DNA from: Capsicum annuum
Taxonomy: Eukaryota > Streptophyta > Magnoliopsida > Solanales > Solanaceae
Direction: 5' to 3'
Length of the DNA stretch: 64,000 nucleotides
Assembly (NCBI RefSeq): GCF_002878395.1
Contig: NC_061119.1
Coordinates: forward strand, 20,717,792-20,781,791
Notes under the pieces: model-generated
What the model saw: the letters and a program-made list of their open reading frames with translations, nothing else
The model's database searches: none
Told to the model about the DNA's origin: nothing
Program-made: the position numbers and the translations under genes
Shown: one piece after another, positions 11,420 to 23,596 of the stretch
Position numbering within the stretch: the first letter of the stretch is position 1
How the letters are laid out: every line of letters starts with the position of its first letter

Positions 11420-11990
11420 TTACGCTCCTGAAGCTGATTTTAACAGATGAGTCATCTATTGTAACAGGTGAATCATATGTTGCAATAGACTATATATCTG
11501 TTTGGATTGATGTTACAGTACTGAGGCACCTTTGAAGATGATTCAAACATATGATAATATGTTGCAATTGATAATTAACCTGTTGCGACAGTTGACTTAC
11601 CTATAGCAGTAGATGTTGATTTATTGGAATCAAGGTCAGATTCTATCACAATAAGTTACTAATATGTTGCAACAGATGTTTACCGTCTGTTGAAATCAAT
11701 TTTGAGTTCTGTTACAATAGGTTTATAATCTGTTGCAATAGACAACACGTCTATTGGAATCGAGTTCAGGTTCTGTTGCAACAGGTTTATAATATGTTGT
11801 AATAGATATTTACCATGTTGCACTAAATATATAAATAGATAAATCATTTGTTCCAATACATGACCCATCAATTCGATTCATGTTATGGCATATAGAACCA
11901 TAAACATGAATCCAAAATATCAGTCTTCCATTGAAATAGATTTCTAATCTATCGCAACATATGATTTATCTGTTTAAAAAGAAGGCTGTT
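11420..11990. repeat. Irregular repeat field built on tgttgcaacag and tctgttgaaat motifs
   Basis: The motif (c)tgttgcaa(c/t)ag(a/g) and its variants (ctgttacaatagg, atgttgcaatagac, ctattggaatc) recur many times at spacings of about 25-40 bases. The core CTGTTGCAACAG is itself a palindrome, so many copies can pair. The field lies just upstream of the N-terminal end of the MULE transposase, which makes it likely to be the promoter-side or subterminal repeat region of that element. No coding frame explains it. Confidence 0.6.
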
Positions 11991-12871
11991 ATGTTGGATT
12001 CATGATTGGGTTCTATCCATTGTTGGAAAAACAGAACAATAGCAGTTACCCAGATAAAATATTCAACCAAAAATAATAATTTGACTTACCAAAATCTCCT
12101 ATGAAGTAATGCAAATGTGGAAAGTGATGTACGAAACAAGATTTGACCTAATAAATTGGTCAAATAGCAACAGTAGCAGTAACAACAAAAACGACAATGA
12201 TCAACAAGAAGAAGTTGAAGATGATAATAAAGTAGAAGATGATAATAATAAAGCAGAAGTTGATGAATAAAGCAGCAGCAATAATAAACAACAAAAATCG
12301 CTAAGAGAGAGAAAAGAACAATGGATGAGAAGAGAGAGAAAGGGGCGCCTTATTTTCCCTCTGTTTCCCATTTTATTAGGTAAAAATTTGGATCAAAGTA
12401 TAAATTTTAAAAACTTATGGGCTATTCTCAAACTTACCAAACTTTCTTAATCCATAATAAAGTAATGGTCTCCTCCACTCAATTATTAAGACTTGTGTCA
12501 CCTACACCTCATTTTAAAACTCTTTTGTCATCTATAGCCCAAAGCCCCTAGTTACAAATTACTGTTAGTCAGTTAGAAAAGTAGTTCAATATAATTTTGC
12601 CAAGCTAAACTCGCATTGTCCAAAAAAAAAAAGAATCAAAAAATGAAAAATAAAAAAATTAAAGTATACTTAATTCATCAACATACAACAAATATATAAT
12701 TTTAATTAATAAACAAATAAAATGTGAGCTTAGCTTACATTTAAGGTAATCTTAAAAGTCTTAATAATGAGTTAAATTATTATTATGATTATTTTTACAA
12801 AAATACACTTTCAAAAAAAAAAATTAATCTTATAAAGCTGTCCATATAGTCTATTAACAAACATTTAGTCA
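11991..12871. other. Non-coding spacer upstream of the MULE transposase
   Basis: The spacer holds a purine/AAC-rich low-complexity tract (12170-12300, with repeated gatgataataa and agcagcag), a polypurine-rich segment (12305-12345) and AT-rich sequence to 12871. It could include the 5' leader and right end of the MULE, but no inverted repeat matching the left side was seen. No gene is supported. Confidence 0.5.
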
Positions 12872-13797
12872 TGTAACTCCCCCAGGTGTTTAGTTGGCTT
12901 TAAAAACGAATCCATATGACCCCTAGATTGAACATATAATGCCTTGGAATGGTTTCGAATGCATTGTGGAAAGTTTAGGGAAAGAAAAACGGTTGATCAC
13001 CTGAAGGGGACCATCACGCGATGGCCCCACGCCATGAAGGAGACTGCGAGGGGGGACCGTCCCGCTATAGGCCCCGTACCGCGACCCCATCCTCTTCATC
13101 GATAGGCCATTGTTTTAATGGCTAGTTAGGGTTATTTGGGATCTTTCACGCCTAATAAACCATCCTTCTTTCACTTAAGATATTTCTAAGACCCAAGAGA
13201 GTGGGTTCTTCTCTTCTCTTCTAAAGAAACTAGAGGGAAAAGGCAAGGGTTTCAAAGCTTAAGGTTCACATCTTCCTATCTCCTTCAAAGATTCCCGTCA
13301 AAAGGCATATTGCACATTCGCTACATTAACTACTATCCTAAAATGTGAATTTTATTATCGTTATGCTTAATTTATTAATGTTTTAAAGTTGAGATTCAGA
13401 ATACAAACATTAAACATTGATTTTTCCTCCTTACAAATTATTTCCAACGACTCTTAGAGGGTATTGTGATTATAAAAGAATGATTGGGAGGATGCATTTC
13501 ATTTTTAAATTTATAAATGTAGAATATTATGAATGTTTGTAATTACGACTTTCAAGTACTTTGATGAGGCTTTGAATTACAATAATGAATAAAGATGACA
13601 CCCTATCTGTTTGAATCATTGAAAGTGTTGAAATTTGCTTATTTTAATATATTTATGCAAACCTAATAATGAGTATGTTTTATCTTTTTGAATGATGGGG
13701 TTAAGGAGTCTATAATATTTTATGAAAATGTTTTCTTTGCATGAATTGAATGACTTGAAAGTCTTTTTTGGCGTGAACTGAATGACTTGCAAGTCTT
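12872..13797 (+). repeat. LTR fragment (family D/E), plus orientation
   Basis: The fragment begins TGTAACTCCCCCAGG at 12872, as plant Ty3/gypsy LTRs often do. Its later part (about 13520-13760) aligns with the reverse complement of 29100-29400: a shared run includes gacttTCAAGTacttt, a block reading ggttaaggagtc, and the closing gacttgcaagtctt motif. It contains a GC-rich stretch (13010-13090). It is cut off at its right end by element F. No coding content. Confidence 0.65.
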
Positions 13798-13808
13798 GGA
13801 TGGTGCCT

Positions 13809-15270
13809 CTAGTGAACCTTAACTACAGGAATCTCTTTAGTACATATCCACCTCACATTACTAGCCAAAATCAGCACAGCCTCCTCCACAAAGGTAAACT
13901 GCTTAACTAACTTGACTGAGACCCATCTAAGCACATGAGACAGATCCGGAATATACTTCCACAACATGGATACATGGAAAACTTGATGAACAAAACCAAA
14001 ATCTTGAGGTAAAGCTAACTCATAGGCTATCTTGCTAACTGCTCGGAGAATCTCAAAAGGACAAACATATCGAGGACTGATCTTACCCTTTCTTCCAAAC
14101 CTCAGCATACCTTCATGGGCAAAACATGGAGGAATAGACAGTTACCAACTCCACATCTCAAGACACTAATCTAGTGATCTGCATTGGCGTTTTGCCTACT
14201 CTCAGTTACTCTCAACCTATTCTGAATCACCCTGACTCTATCCAAAAAGTCCTAAAGAAAATTAGTACAACGAGGAATTACCTCAGAACTCTTAAACTAA
14301 CCGACCGAAGAGTGACATTTCCTACCATACAAAGTTTCATAAGGTACCAGCCCAATACTTGAATAAAATTTGTTGTTATACGTGAATCTAACCAATGCTA
14401 AGTGTTGATCCTAGTGTCCTCCAAATTCCATGACACAAGCTTGGAGCATATCCTCGAGCACCTGAATGATACCCTCGAACTGATCGTTGGTCTGTGGATG
14501 AATGGTTGTACTCAAATCCACTCGAGTACCCAACTTCTCCTGGAATATTCTCAAAAACCTTGTAGTTAACATAGAACTACAGTGTGAAATGATAGAAATA
14601 GGGACCCCATGCGGACAAACTATCTCCCAAATATAGATATGGGCTAATCAATTAGCTCTGAAGGTCATCTTAATATGAATGAAATATGATGACTTGGTCA
14701 AATGATCCACAATATCCCAAATACCATCAAAACTATAGGAAGTACGAGGCAAACCACTAATGAATTCCATAGTAATTCATTCCCATTTTCACTCAGGAAT
14801 GGGCAACCTCTGAGTCACGCCACCAAGACACTGATTCTTAGCCTTAACCAACTGACAATATAGGAAATAAGCTATAAAGTCTTCCATATATCTCTTCATA
14901 CCATCCCACCAATAATGTTATCTCAAATCCCTATACATTTTAGCTGTGAAGGGATGAATTGATTATCTAGAGCTGTGAGCCTCATGTAAAATCCACTGAA
15001 TCACATTTCCAACCTAAGGAACACAAAAATGGCCCTGGAATCTCAAAATACCATCAGAATCAATGGTATGCCTCTTGGACACAACACTCATCACCTGATC
15101 ATGAAGTAGGCAAAGCTTGCTATCCTCATACTAACGACCACGAACCTGCTTAAATAGGGAGGACCTCACCTCCACATAAACCAAAATCCATAGAGAGTTT
15201 GAAACATCAAGACGAACTACCAAATTGACTAAGGATGTAATGTCCCATGCCATATTCCTCTAAGAAACTT
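13809..15270 (-). pseudogene. Integrase remnant of Ty3/gypsy element F
   Basis: The clearest part is the open frame 14108-13809, which encodes the integrase C-terminal region (FGRKGKISPRYVCPFEIL, YELALPQ, VHQVFHVSMLWKYIPD). This resembles the FGKKGKLSPRYVGPY block of element A. Upstream, to about 15000, the minus strand keeps scattered integrase-like blocks such as the zinc-binding region near 14850-14960, but stops and frameshifts are frequent. A normal chromodomain tail is not evident before the junction with the LTR fragment at 13797, so the 3' end and 3' LTR of this element appear to be lost. Confidence 0.7.
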
Positions 15271-15285
15271 ATATGCAAGCCAAGC

Positions 15286-15730
15286 TTACGATTTTACTGC
15301 CTTGCGGCTCAAGGTATCAACTACCACATTTGCCTTATCCAAATGATACAAGATGGAAATATCATAGTCCTTAAGCAACTCTATCCATCTGTGTTTTCCA
15401 GTATTAAGCTCTCGTTGGGTCATAAGATGCTGAAGACGATGAAGATCAGTGAAAATCTTGCAATGCACACTATACAAGTAATGCCTCCATATCTTAAGTG
15501 TGAAAACTACCCCACCAACTCTAAAACTTGAGTGGTGTAGATGCGCTCATATACCTTATGTTTTCTAGAAGCATAAACATTAACACGACGCCGCTGCATC
15601 AAAACACAACCAAGACCAACACCAAAAGCATTGTAAAACACATTGAATCCCTCATACTCTACAAGAAGAGCTAAAATTGGAGATAAAGTAAGGAAATCCT
15701 TGAGCTTTCTAAAGCTTGACTCACACTCCT
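15286..15730 (-). pseudogene. RNase H remnant of element F
   Basis: The minus-strand frame 15477-15286 carries YSVHCKIFTDLHRLQHLMTQ, corresponding to the [13 protein letters not shown] RNase H active-site block. It is followed by HRWIELLKDYDISILYHLDK and ANVVVDTLSRK, the usual RNase H-integrase linker. Upstream, to about 15730, diverged blocks of the same domain can be read in changing frames. The His in the TDH block is changed and stops are present. It is inactive. Confidence 0.75.
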
Positions 15731-15769
15731 TGAACCATTAGAAATGGACTTCCTTTCGAGTCAATCTGG

Positions 15770-16560
15770 TCATAGGGGGTGAAATAGTCGCAAAGCGCTC
15801 AACAAAGCATTTGTAATAATCAGACAAAATAATATATATATATATATATATATATACATACACATACTGTGGACCTCTACTAGAGACATAGGTTTAGCCC
15901 AATCACGAATTGCCTCAATCATAGTCGGGTCTACCATAGTACCAACCTTAGACACCACATGCCCAAGCAATGTTATTGACTCAAGCCAAATATCACACTT
16001 AGAGAACTTGGAAAAAAGCATATGATCTCTCAAAGTCAGGAGCACGACTCTTAAATATTGCACATGATCCTCACTAATCCTCGAATAAACAAGAATGTCA
16101 TCAATGAACATAATAAAGAAACAGTCTAGATATGGCCTGAACATACAATTCATCAAATCCATGAACATGGCTGGGGCATTGGTCAACCCAAAAGACATCA
16201 CTAAGAACTCATAATGACTATAATGGGTCCTAAAAGTTATCTTTGGGATATCCTCAGCTCAGAACCTCAACGGATGGTAACCAGATCTCAAGTCAAGCTT
16301 AGAAAACATTACTGCACCCTGAGATGGTCATATAAATCATCAATATGAGGCACAGGATAACGGTTCTTTACTGTCACCTTATTAAGCTGCTTATAATCCG
16401 TACACATGCACATAGAGCCCGCTTTCTTCTTCACAAACAATATAGGAGATCTTCACGGGAACGCACTTGGTCTAGTGAAACCCTTACCAAGATGATCTTG
16501 AAGCTGAGAGTTCAGTTCCTTAGGCTCGATAGGATCCATACAGTAAGGTGCTATAAAAAT
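15770..16560 (-). pseudogene. Reverse transcriptase remnant of element F
   Basis: The open frame 16201-15770 encodes [17 protein letters not shown], the catalytic FIDDILVYS (near 16085-16100), [16 protein letters not shown] and LLGHVVS. The N-terminal RT blocks (a [23 protein letters not shown] stretch) can be read at about 16290-16440 in another frame, and a DLPDIP-type region lies near 16600-16640. A (TA)n tract at 15829-15855 lies at the C-terminal edge of the frame and replaces expected pol sequence between RT and RNase H. This is a decayed polymerase in normal element order. Confidence 0.82.
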
Positions 16561-16859
16561 AGGTTAGGTGCCAGGCTTTAGGCCAATAGAAAACTCATTC
16601 TCATGAACAAGTGGAATATCAGGTAGGTTGGTAGGGAACATATCAGGAAACTCACAAACGACAAAGAGACAAGCGACAGACTCTCCACATGAGGATCACA
16701 AATATAAGCGAGATAAGACTAGCAGCCCCTAGACATTAGTCTCCTGGAACAGACATAAGATATAATTACCATTGGATCACAGCAAATTCCTCTCTGCGAA
16801 ACGACAGAGGGTACACCGAGTAAGGCTTAGGTAATGGTCTTGGAAAAATAATCCATGTT

Positions 16860-17140
16860 CGCGTGATAGTGGGATAACCAGTCCATGCCCAGAATAACAT
16901 CAAAATCCATCATATAGGTGAGAACAAGTATCAGTATCACTAACTATCATATCACATGATCTGAATACTTGATCCACTACTAAGGAATCACCCACGAGAG
17001 TAGATACATGCAATAGCATAAATAATAAATCACTGGTCAACTCAAACTGTGGTGCATAATAAGACGATATATAAGAATAAGTGGATTCATGATCAAATAA
17101 AGCAAGAGCCACTTACAGGACACCAAAATCATACTGTAAC
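16860..17140 (-). pseudogene. Aspartic protease remnant of element F
   Basis: The minus-strand frame 17112-16900 contains ALFDHESTYSYISSYYA, corresponding to the LFDPGSTYSYVSPYFA retropepsin motif. The Asp is kept but the following Pro-Gly is replaced by His-Glu. Downstream residues continue past a stop to an ILGMDWLSHY-like block (about 16860-16900), which normally follows the protease. The position between gag and RT is as expected. The altered active-site loop and the stops mean it is not functional. Confidence 0.75.
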
Positions 17141-17499
17141 CACAGCTTTTGAAGTATTATCCTCGGGCCTAGCAGGTACCACATATAACTGACCATACCT
17201 GCCTCATGGATACGCACCTGACCGACCTTCTATCTGGCCTGCCTGAGTACGACCTTAAGCACCCTGATAACTATGCCTATGACCATGAGAACTACCTCTA
17301 CCTGAGGAATGAACTATTTTAATAGGGGAAGCACCATGGGATAAAGTGACCATCACCCCAAGACTAAGGAACTCCTGTGAATGGTGACCCCGAAGCCTAT
17401 AAGTATAATAGGAATCATAAGAAAAACTAGAACGAACGATCCAACTAACCCAAATTAAACACCACTTCTAGCATAACTCAAAATGAACCCGTCAGGACT

Positions 17500-18270
17500 A
17501 ATCGCCGCCCTTTTCTAGGGCGATCACTTGCAACAATGTGACCTCCTCCAGTAGTCTTAATAGTTTCCTGAACTGATCAGTTTGGCTGACTCTGAGGCTG
17601 ATAACATGGACCAGGAGGATATCCAGCACGAGAACTACCACCTCTTAATTGGGAACCACCATGGCTCCCACCAAATCTGCCTTAGACCCTAGGCCTTTTA
17701 TCATGGCCCTCAAGACTCTCCCTGTGCAACTTGTCCACTACCCTAGCATATCTGAAACCTCAGCAAAAGACATTCCTGCAATGACTAAACTCTAAGTAGC
17801 CATACGAATAGGGAGTCTCAACCCTCTAACAAAATTACAAACTCTCTCATACTCAGCATCTAAAATAGAAGTCACATGCATAGACAACTCATGAAACTGG
17901 GCCTCATACTCGATGTTTGTCATGGAGTCTTTCTCCAATTTGGAGAACTGATCCCTCAGTCAATTTCTAAGTCTGCACGATATATTCTTCTCCAAGAACA
18001 TCTTAGAGAACTATGTCCATGATAAGAGAGAAGATCTAACTGGTCTAGAATTCGTGAAACCTCTCCACCAATGATCAGTGGACAAATCCAATTGAAATAT
18101 CATTTAATCTATACAACGAGTCTCAATAAGTCCTAAGCTACGAAGCCTATCCTCACAAGTAGTAAGAAACTCAAATCCATCCTCTCTAAGATCACCAGAA
18201 AACCTAAGTAGAGCCAATCTAAAAAATCTACCCAAAATCTTCTACTCCTCAGTAGACATAGTAGGCTGGG
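17500..18270 (-). pseudogene. gag remnant of element F
   Basis: Between about 18270 and 17790 the minus strand reads ALLNMSQPTMSTEE, then LRFSGDLREDGFEFLTTCEDRL, a DHWWRGF block, and EYEAQFHELSMHV with CNFVRGLRLPIRM. This is the retrotransposon gag (capsid) pattern of chromoviruses. Further on (about 17500-17700) it turns into degraded low-complexity sequence where the zinc knuckle would lie. In-frame stops and frame changes are common. It sits directly downstream of the primer site and 5' LTR, as expected. Confidence 0.72.
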
Positions 18271-18871
18271 ACATATTTAGCAGTGCAACTACCAACTAAG
18301 AGACTATCGGTGTAGGAGTAATCTTTACTTTAGGAGCTACTGCTACAAGTTGCGCCTTAGGCCCAATAGTTTGTGCACTATCAGATGATACACTACCAAT
18401 TATACTCATCATCTGAATCTAAGCATCTATGAGTAATGAAGAAGGAATGAAACCTGGTGAAGCCTGGGTTGGTCCCTAACCCACCGCTGGTTATGGCAAA
18501 GAAATCTCTAACTCAGGTGCAGGGATAGGGTCTGAGGAACGTGACCTATTCTGGCACCTAGTTGGGTACACATCACGAGGTTGTCCTCACCCTTTAGGTC
18601 ATCTACAAATAGGAGTAGGATCCCTGGGCCCAATCTCGAGACTATCATCTTGCATAGAGGTAGCGCATCTCCTTAGCATCTGCGAAAGAGTAAGGTCAAG
18701 GAAATATTCTACAAACCAACTCAGACTCTTAGCATGATATGAATGAAAAAAAGTGAAGGACTCCTAAGAATGTCACATAGCCTCCCAAAGATTGGAAACA
18801 GACATCAATGTTCTTATCCGCAACACACTATTAGACATTTGCTCATATACAAACAATACCAGTGAAACCAA

Positions 18872-18885
18872 GGATCTGATACTAA
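18872..18885 (-). other. Primer binding site of element F (tRNA-iMet type, degraded)
   Basis: Minus-strand TTAGTATCAGATCC lies just inside an LTR edge at 18888 and matches the TGGTATCAGAGCC primer motif with a few changes. It fixes the orientation of element F and supports the LTR start TGTCATGACCC on the plus strand. Confidence 0.7.
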
Positions 18886-20191
18886 TTTGTCATGACCCAA
18901 TTTGCAGGTCATGATGGCACCTACCAATTCCCACTAGTAGGTAAGAAAATATCATAACTCGGAGCTAACACAATGAGTTAATTAGGTAAGAAATGCCCAA
19001 CTAGGCCAAAATCAACAAACATAAGACATACCTAAATAGTGTTCTAATATAAAAAGAAAATCAACTATGGATATCAATCCCACGACCTAGTAACATTAGT
19101 ACAAAAGCTCCTATATATAATAGTAAAAGAAGTACAACCCAAGAATCTTAACTAGTTAGTACATCTTTCTTGAATACAAGAGTCTGAATCACTGATAGAA
19201 GGAAACAAGCTACTCAAAACTCCAAGAGCTCACTCTATCTCCAGAATATCAACACTGCATGAACTCAACTCAACAGCGGCGGGTAGTACTCAATTCTGCA
19301 CTAAAAGGTAAAGAAGTATAGCATAACTACTAAAATAACAGGCACTCAGTAGGCATCATCAATTGCTTGAGCTAAGTCATGATATAGAGATGATATAACG
19401 CAATATCAACATATCTAAGTTAAGGTATAGAATAGAACCTGAATCATCTCTATTATCACCAAATATAATAAGTAGGCAAACCTGAACAATAATATAACAT
19501 AATGCACAACACTTGCCAATACCATCGGACATAAAAGATAAATGATTCGTAGTCATAAAACAATACTAATACAATCACAAACCACTTAAGTACAAAGTTG
19601 GTGCCCATACATCAACTAGTGTATAAAGTAAAAGAACCCATACTGCGTCTCATATCACTAGAGAGTTCACCCAAGGAAATAATAATAATGCATAACCATC
19701 AACATGAACATATCCCACATTTATCATAAATTGAATCTTTTTTCTAAATTCTCATTAGAAACCAACATCGATTAAAAATCCCTTGTTCCATAGTATTATC
19801 ATCATTACTCAGGCATCAACCATATTCTCTAGCTACCATACTTTAACTAAACAAGATTCATTAACTAGTACACTAGTTTCTAACCGTCAAGTAATATAGT
19901 CATTTAATAGACAAGTATTCACCACATAGCTAATTCCATTAGCCAACATTTCTTAATTAATTCATTTTTTAGTACTCACATTATTCACTAGGTGAATCCT
20001 TAGATTATAAATCCCATTTACCAACTAGTTTTGGTTCATTATTAGGCAATAACCATTTCCACTCTCTAATTTTCAATAAACATGAATTACTTTACTTTAT
20101 AAGTGCTTAGCACTAGAAATCTATAAATGGTAGGGCAACCTCCTACCCTTATTTCACAAGTGGATGTAAACATATAAAGCATACACACACT

Positions 20192-20216
20192 AATATATAT
20201 ATATATATATATATAT
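20192..20216. repeat. (TA)n microsatellite
   Basis: An uninterrupted alternating AT run lies directly beside the 39-bp minisatellite inside the LTR of element F. Similar runs occur at 15829-15855 and 41023-41065. Confidence 0.9.
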
Positions 20217-20219
20217 TGC

Positions 20220-20452
20220 CATGAATATCACCAACATATCCTCCGGACTCGAACCGGGTATCAATATCACCAAAATATCCTCCGGACTCGAACCGGGTAT
20301 CAGTATCACCAACATATCTTACGAACTCGAACTGGGTATCAATATCATCAACATATCCTCCGAACTCAAATCGTGTATCCATATCACCAACATATCCTCC
20401 GGACTCAAACTGGTTATTAATATCATCAACATATCCTCCGAACTTTTCGGGC
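20220..20452. repeat. 39-bp minisatellite, about six copies
   Basis: A unit of the type tatcaatatcaccaacata followed by tcctccggactcgaaccggg repeats about six times with scattered substitutions. Because 39 is a multiple of three, both strands stay open across the array (20149-20502 minus, 20221-20553 plus), giving two repetitive frames that look like proteins but are produced by the array. It lies inside the element F LTR. Confidence 0.92.
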
Positions 20453-22732
20453 ACCATCATCACATCAATGTAAATATCAATGATAAAGAACAAGCCCCAC
20501 AAGGTCTAAAGTACATGCAAGCCCCAATACTGCATATTTCACTATCCAAATAATGTCAATTTACCAACCTAAATTTCATATCTTAATAGATCATCTTTAA
20601 CTGCAAGTTTATGCACTTTGTCCCTTCATAGTACTAATAAATTTTTATGTAACACAACATACTTTACTGAAAATATATATGAATGAGGACATGAACTGTA
20701 ACTTTAACACTATTAGCAGAATACCACAAGAAATCCATAAATACTCACTATATCAGGTATCTAGCATAGAGTTATAACATTAATATTTCAACATCACACC
20801 CTTAGATCTATATATGTGATATTGGTGAACTAAATAAACAACTTTTATATTGGTAAAGTTGTGCTCTGCCGTAAGAAGAGAATAGTTACCAGTAATATGT
20901 GTACCCTAGTTGGATTGGCAAAAAGACATAGCTCTTTTTCCAACTTTGTCTCATGTTACTTCCATTTCACGACCAAGAGTGAATGATTGTTACAAAAATA
21001 TTTTTAAGCTATACTAAGGTGTCAAGGAAAAAGAACTCCAGAAGCTTGTATATAAAAAAGAGACAAATCGTTAAATTCAGTTGTAGTGGTTCAACATGGT
21101 ACATACCTACTCAAGAAATAACATTTAGGAAAATTGGCTAAGTAATTTGTAATTATTACTCAAGCAAATCCATAGTCTCACACCAAAAAACAAGGGACAA
21201 TACTAATTTGTCCGAGGATAAGCTGCATCACAAACTCCGGTGCTAAAGGAAGTCAAGATGACTCAATACGTAAAATAAACAATAGTCATCTAAAATGTAT
21301 ACATGGATCATAAAAAGAACAATCTCAATTAATAGCTATACAATACAGTAACTAACTAGCCCATCTAATGGTCATTTAATCTACTAAGTAAGAAAAGACA
21401 AATTTTGTAAAATTTTTGAATAAAACCACTACTATGGTGAAAGAGATACAATACAAGAGATTAATGTAGTTGATAACAGGTCGATATTACACATTGAATT
21501 CTAAAAAGAGGCCAGGATTACACATTAATCCAAAAGAGGAAATCAACTAAGCCTATAAGTCAAGTATTCCAAAATATGAGTTCAAATGACCTAAATAATT
21601 CAACTAATCCCAAGTTTTACCATTTAATCAATCCAACACCTAGAACCCCTCTCAATTCAATAAAATATCACAATTATACTATAACATATCTCAATCTAAC
21701 AAGAAGTAAGCCTAACCTACCTCAAATCCAAAGAAAGCCCACGAACCACTAAACCTATATTTTCTCTTTCTGAGAAATTTCTTCAACCTGCCAAGCTATC
21801 AAAATCAAAATCTACACATTATTACAATAATTTCTATACCCATATTGAACCATTGTGCTTTGGGTCTAAAAACGATACCAAAAATCCCAATGGGTTCCAC
21901 GTAGGGAAAACATATTTCCAAGATCAACCAAACATTTATACACTACTAGGGAATCATAACTCTCAAGAATCGAGTGAAAAACAAGCTTGTTTGTGCTAAA
22001 ATCATTCCCTCAAGCTAATTGGGGTTTCGATAAAAAATTTAAGAAATTAGAGTATGAAATGGAAGGATTATTCTTACCTCATATCCGTTGTTAATCGGAA
22101 ATATATATGTTAAGCAAGCATCCAAATCACCCCAAGAATCGATTTAAAGATGCTAAGTCTTTCTAGGGCTACAATGGTTCAAAATAAAGCGAAAAATGCC
22201 CAAATTTCGACCAAAGGGCCTTTTTACACGAGCTTCAATGGGGCCCACAAGGTGAAAACTTATTTTTGACCTCCCTGAATCATTCGTACTTCATTTTTTG
22301 CAAACGAACTATGTAACCATACTAATTTAGATGTTTTGGACATGTTGGTGAAGTTGGATTTTCCGTTTGAGGTCATTTAGGCTACTTGTAGGTCACACAC
22401 CCATATCTTCCAATTTTTGACTCTTTGATCAATGGGTTGAGCTCGGGTGCAGTGGACCCTAACCAAAGGTCTACCTAGCCTAAAATCAATATTATGGAGC
22501 TGCTGGAATAGTTCAAATTTCCATCCAAAATTGTTTTACTGAAGTTGTCATTCGACGGCCATTTGGAATCGGCAAAGACTTCTAAATGAGAAATTGCTCT
22601 AAAAACCAAACGAACTATCCAGTAACTGAATTATCAGTTCCAACAAGTCATAAAGGACTAGGGGAAGATACGGAAATGCTCTAATAGTAAAAATAAGCGG
22701 AACTACAGAAAATGACATGAATGGTCATAACA

Positions 22733-23358
22733 GAGTGGAATAGTAATTTTTCCTTTTCCTAAGGATGGAGAAGCAACCAAGAAATGGAGGAATGAAGGTA
22801 TTGTATGAAACTTTTGCTACTAACTTCACCAACCATTCTCCTGGTTATCTCCACGGCTCATGCCAGTATCTGTGTTTATATGTATTCATGTCTATGGAAA
22901 AAGGTGGATGATAGAATTATGAGGATTATTGAGGATATGATTGAATTTTACTTGAATACAGTAACAAAAATTGAAGACAAATGTTGTGATCACTTTAAGT
23001 TAACCCAAGAGAATTCACAATGATTTGCTTGCTTGTAATATTAAATTTCTTAAACTTATGAATTTCGTAATGATTTTTGTTTATAGAATATTTTGAGATA
23101 TCTCAAAATTGGAAGTAGTCATCTAGTATTCAACTTGTTGATAAAATGGTATTTAACATATAAATTGAGAAGTACAATGTTTTCAATATGCTCTTGTAGA
23201 AATGTCATGGGTTCAAGCTTGGAAACAACCTCTTGCAAAAATGTGGGGTAAGGCTTTTTACAATAAACCGTTGTTGTTAGTCCCTTTCCTGGACCGGCAC
23301 ATAGTAGGAGCTTTAGTGCACCAATATCCCTATAATGTGTTCAATATTAGCAACCTTA
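22733..23358. other. Intergenic stretch between element F and a MITE
   Basis: The stretch is AT-rich with no recognised repeat. One 72-codon open frame (22805-23023) begins with a hydrophobic stretch that resembles a signal peptide, but it has no recognisable domain, homologous neighbour or promoter. Nothing firm is seen. Confidence 0.4.
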
Positions 23359-23593
23359 GGGGTCGTTTGATGTGAGGTATAAGGGATAAATAGTCCCGAA
23401 ATAAAATGAAGGATTATTTTATCCCATATTTGGTTGGAGGTATTAGTTAATCCTAGGACTATTTATCCCACCATTTATACCATAGTGATGGGATAAGTTA
23501 TCTCATATATATATGGTGGGACAACTAATCACTTAATAGCTGATCCCCGGGATTAATTATCCTAGGATAACTCTTTTCTAACAAAAAAACCCC
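23359..23593. mobile_element. Tourist-like (PIF/Harbinger) MITE, 235 bp
   Basis: The element starts GGGGTCGTTTGATG and ends AACAAAAAAACCCC, imperfect terminal inverted repeats. It is flanked on both sides by TTA (23356-23358 and 23594-23596), the 3-bp target duplication typical of Tourist/PIF-Harbinger elements. The interior has several inverted blocks around gggataa, atcccacc and cctagg, so the whole unit can fold into a hairpin. It has no coding capacity; a transposase would have to come from elsewhere. Confidence 0.82.
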
Positions 23594-23596
23594 TTA

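Larger units (their letters stand above)
18888..22732 (-). repeat. 5' LTR of element F (long, right edge less certain)
   Basis: The LTR begins TGTCATGACCC beside the primer site. Its proposed far end is ...ATGGTCATAACA at 22732, which mirrors the start (TGTTATGACC read on the minus strand) and gives TG...CA ends and a length of about 3.8 kb. The interior is AT-rich and non-coding, with a 39-bp minisatellite (20220-20452) and a (TA)n tract. The length is unusual, so part of it may be another insertion. No second copy occurs in the window to test the right boundary. Confidence 0.6.

Noticed and set aside
20149..20553. Two overlapping repetitive proteins on opposite strands
   Set aside because: Both follow from a 39-bp tandem repeat inside an LTR; they are not genes.
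22805..23023. 72-residue open frame with a hydrophobic, signal-peptide-like start
   Set aside because: No recognisable domain, no promoter or neighbours; the frame length is within chance for this composition.
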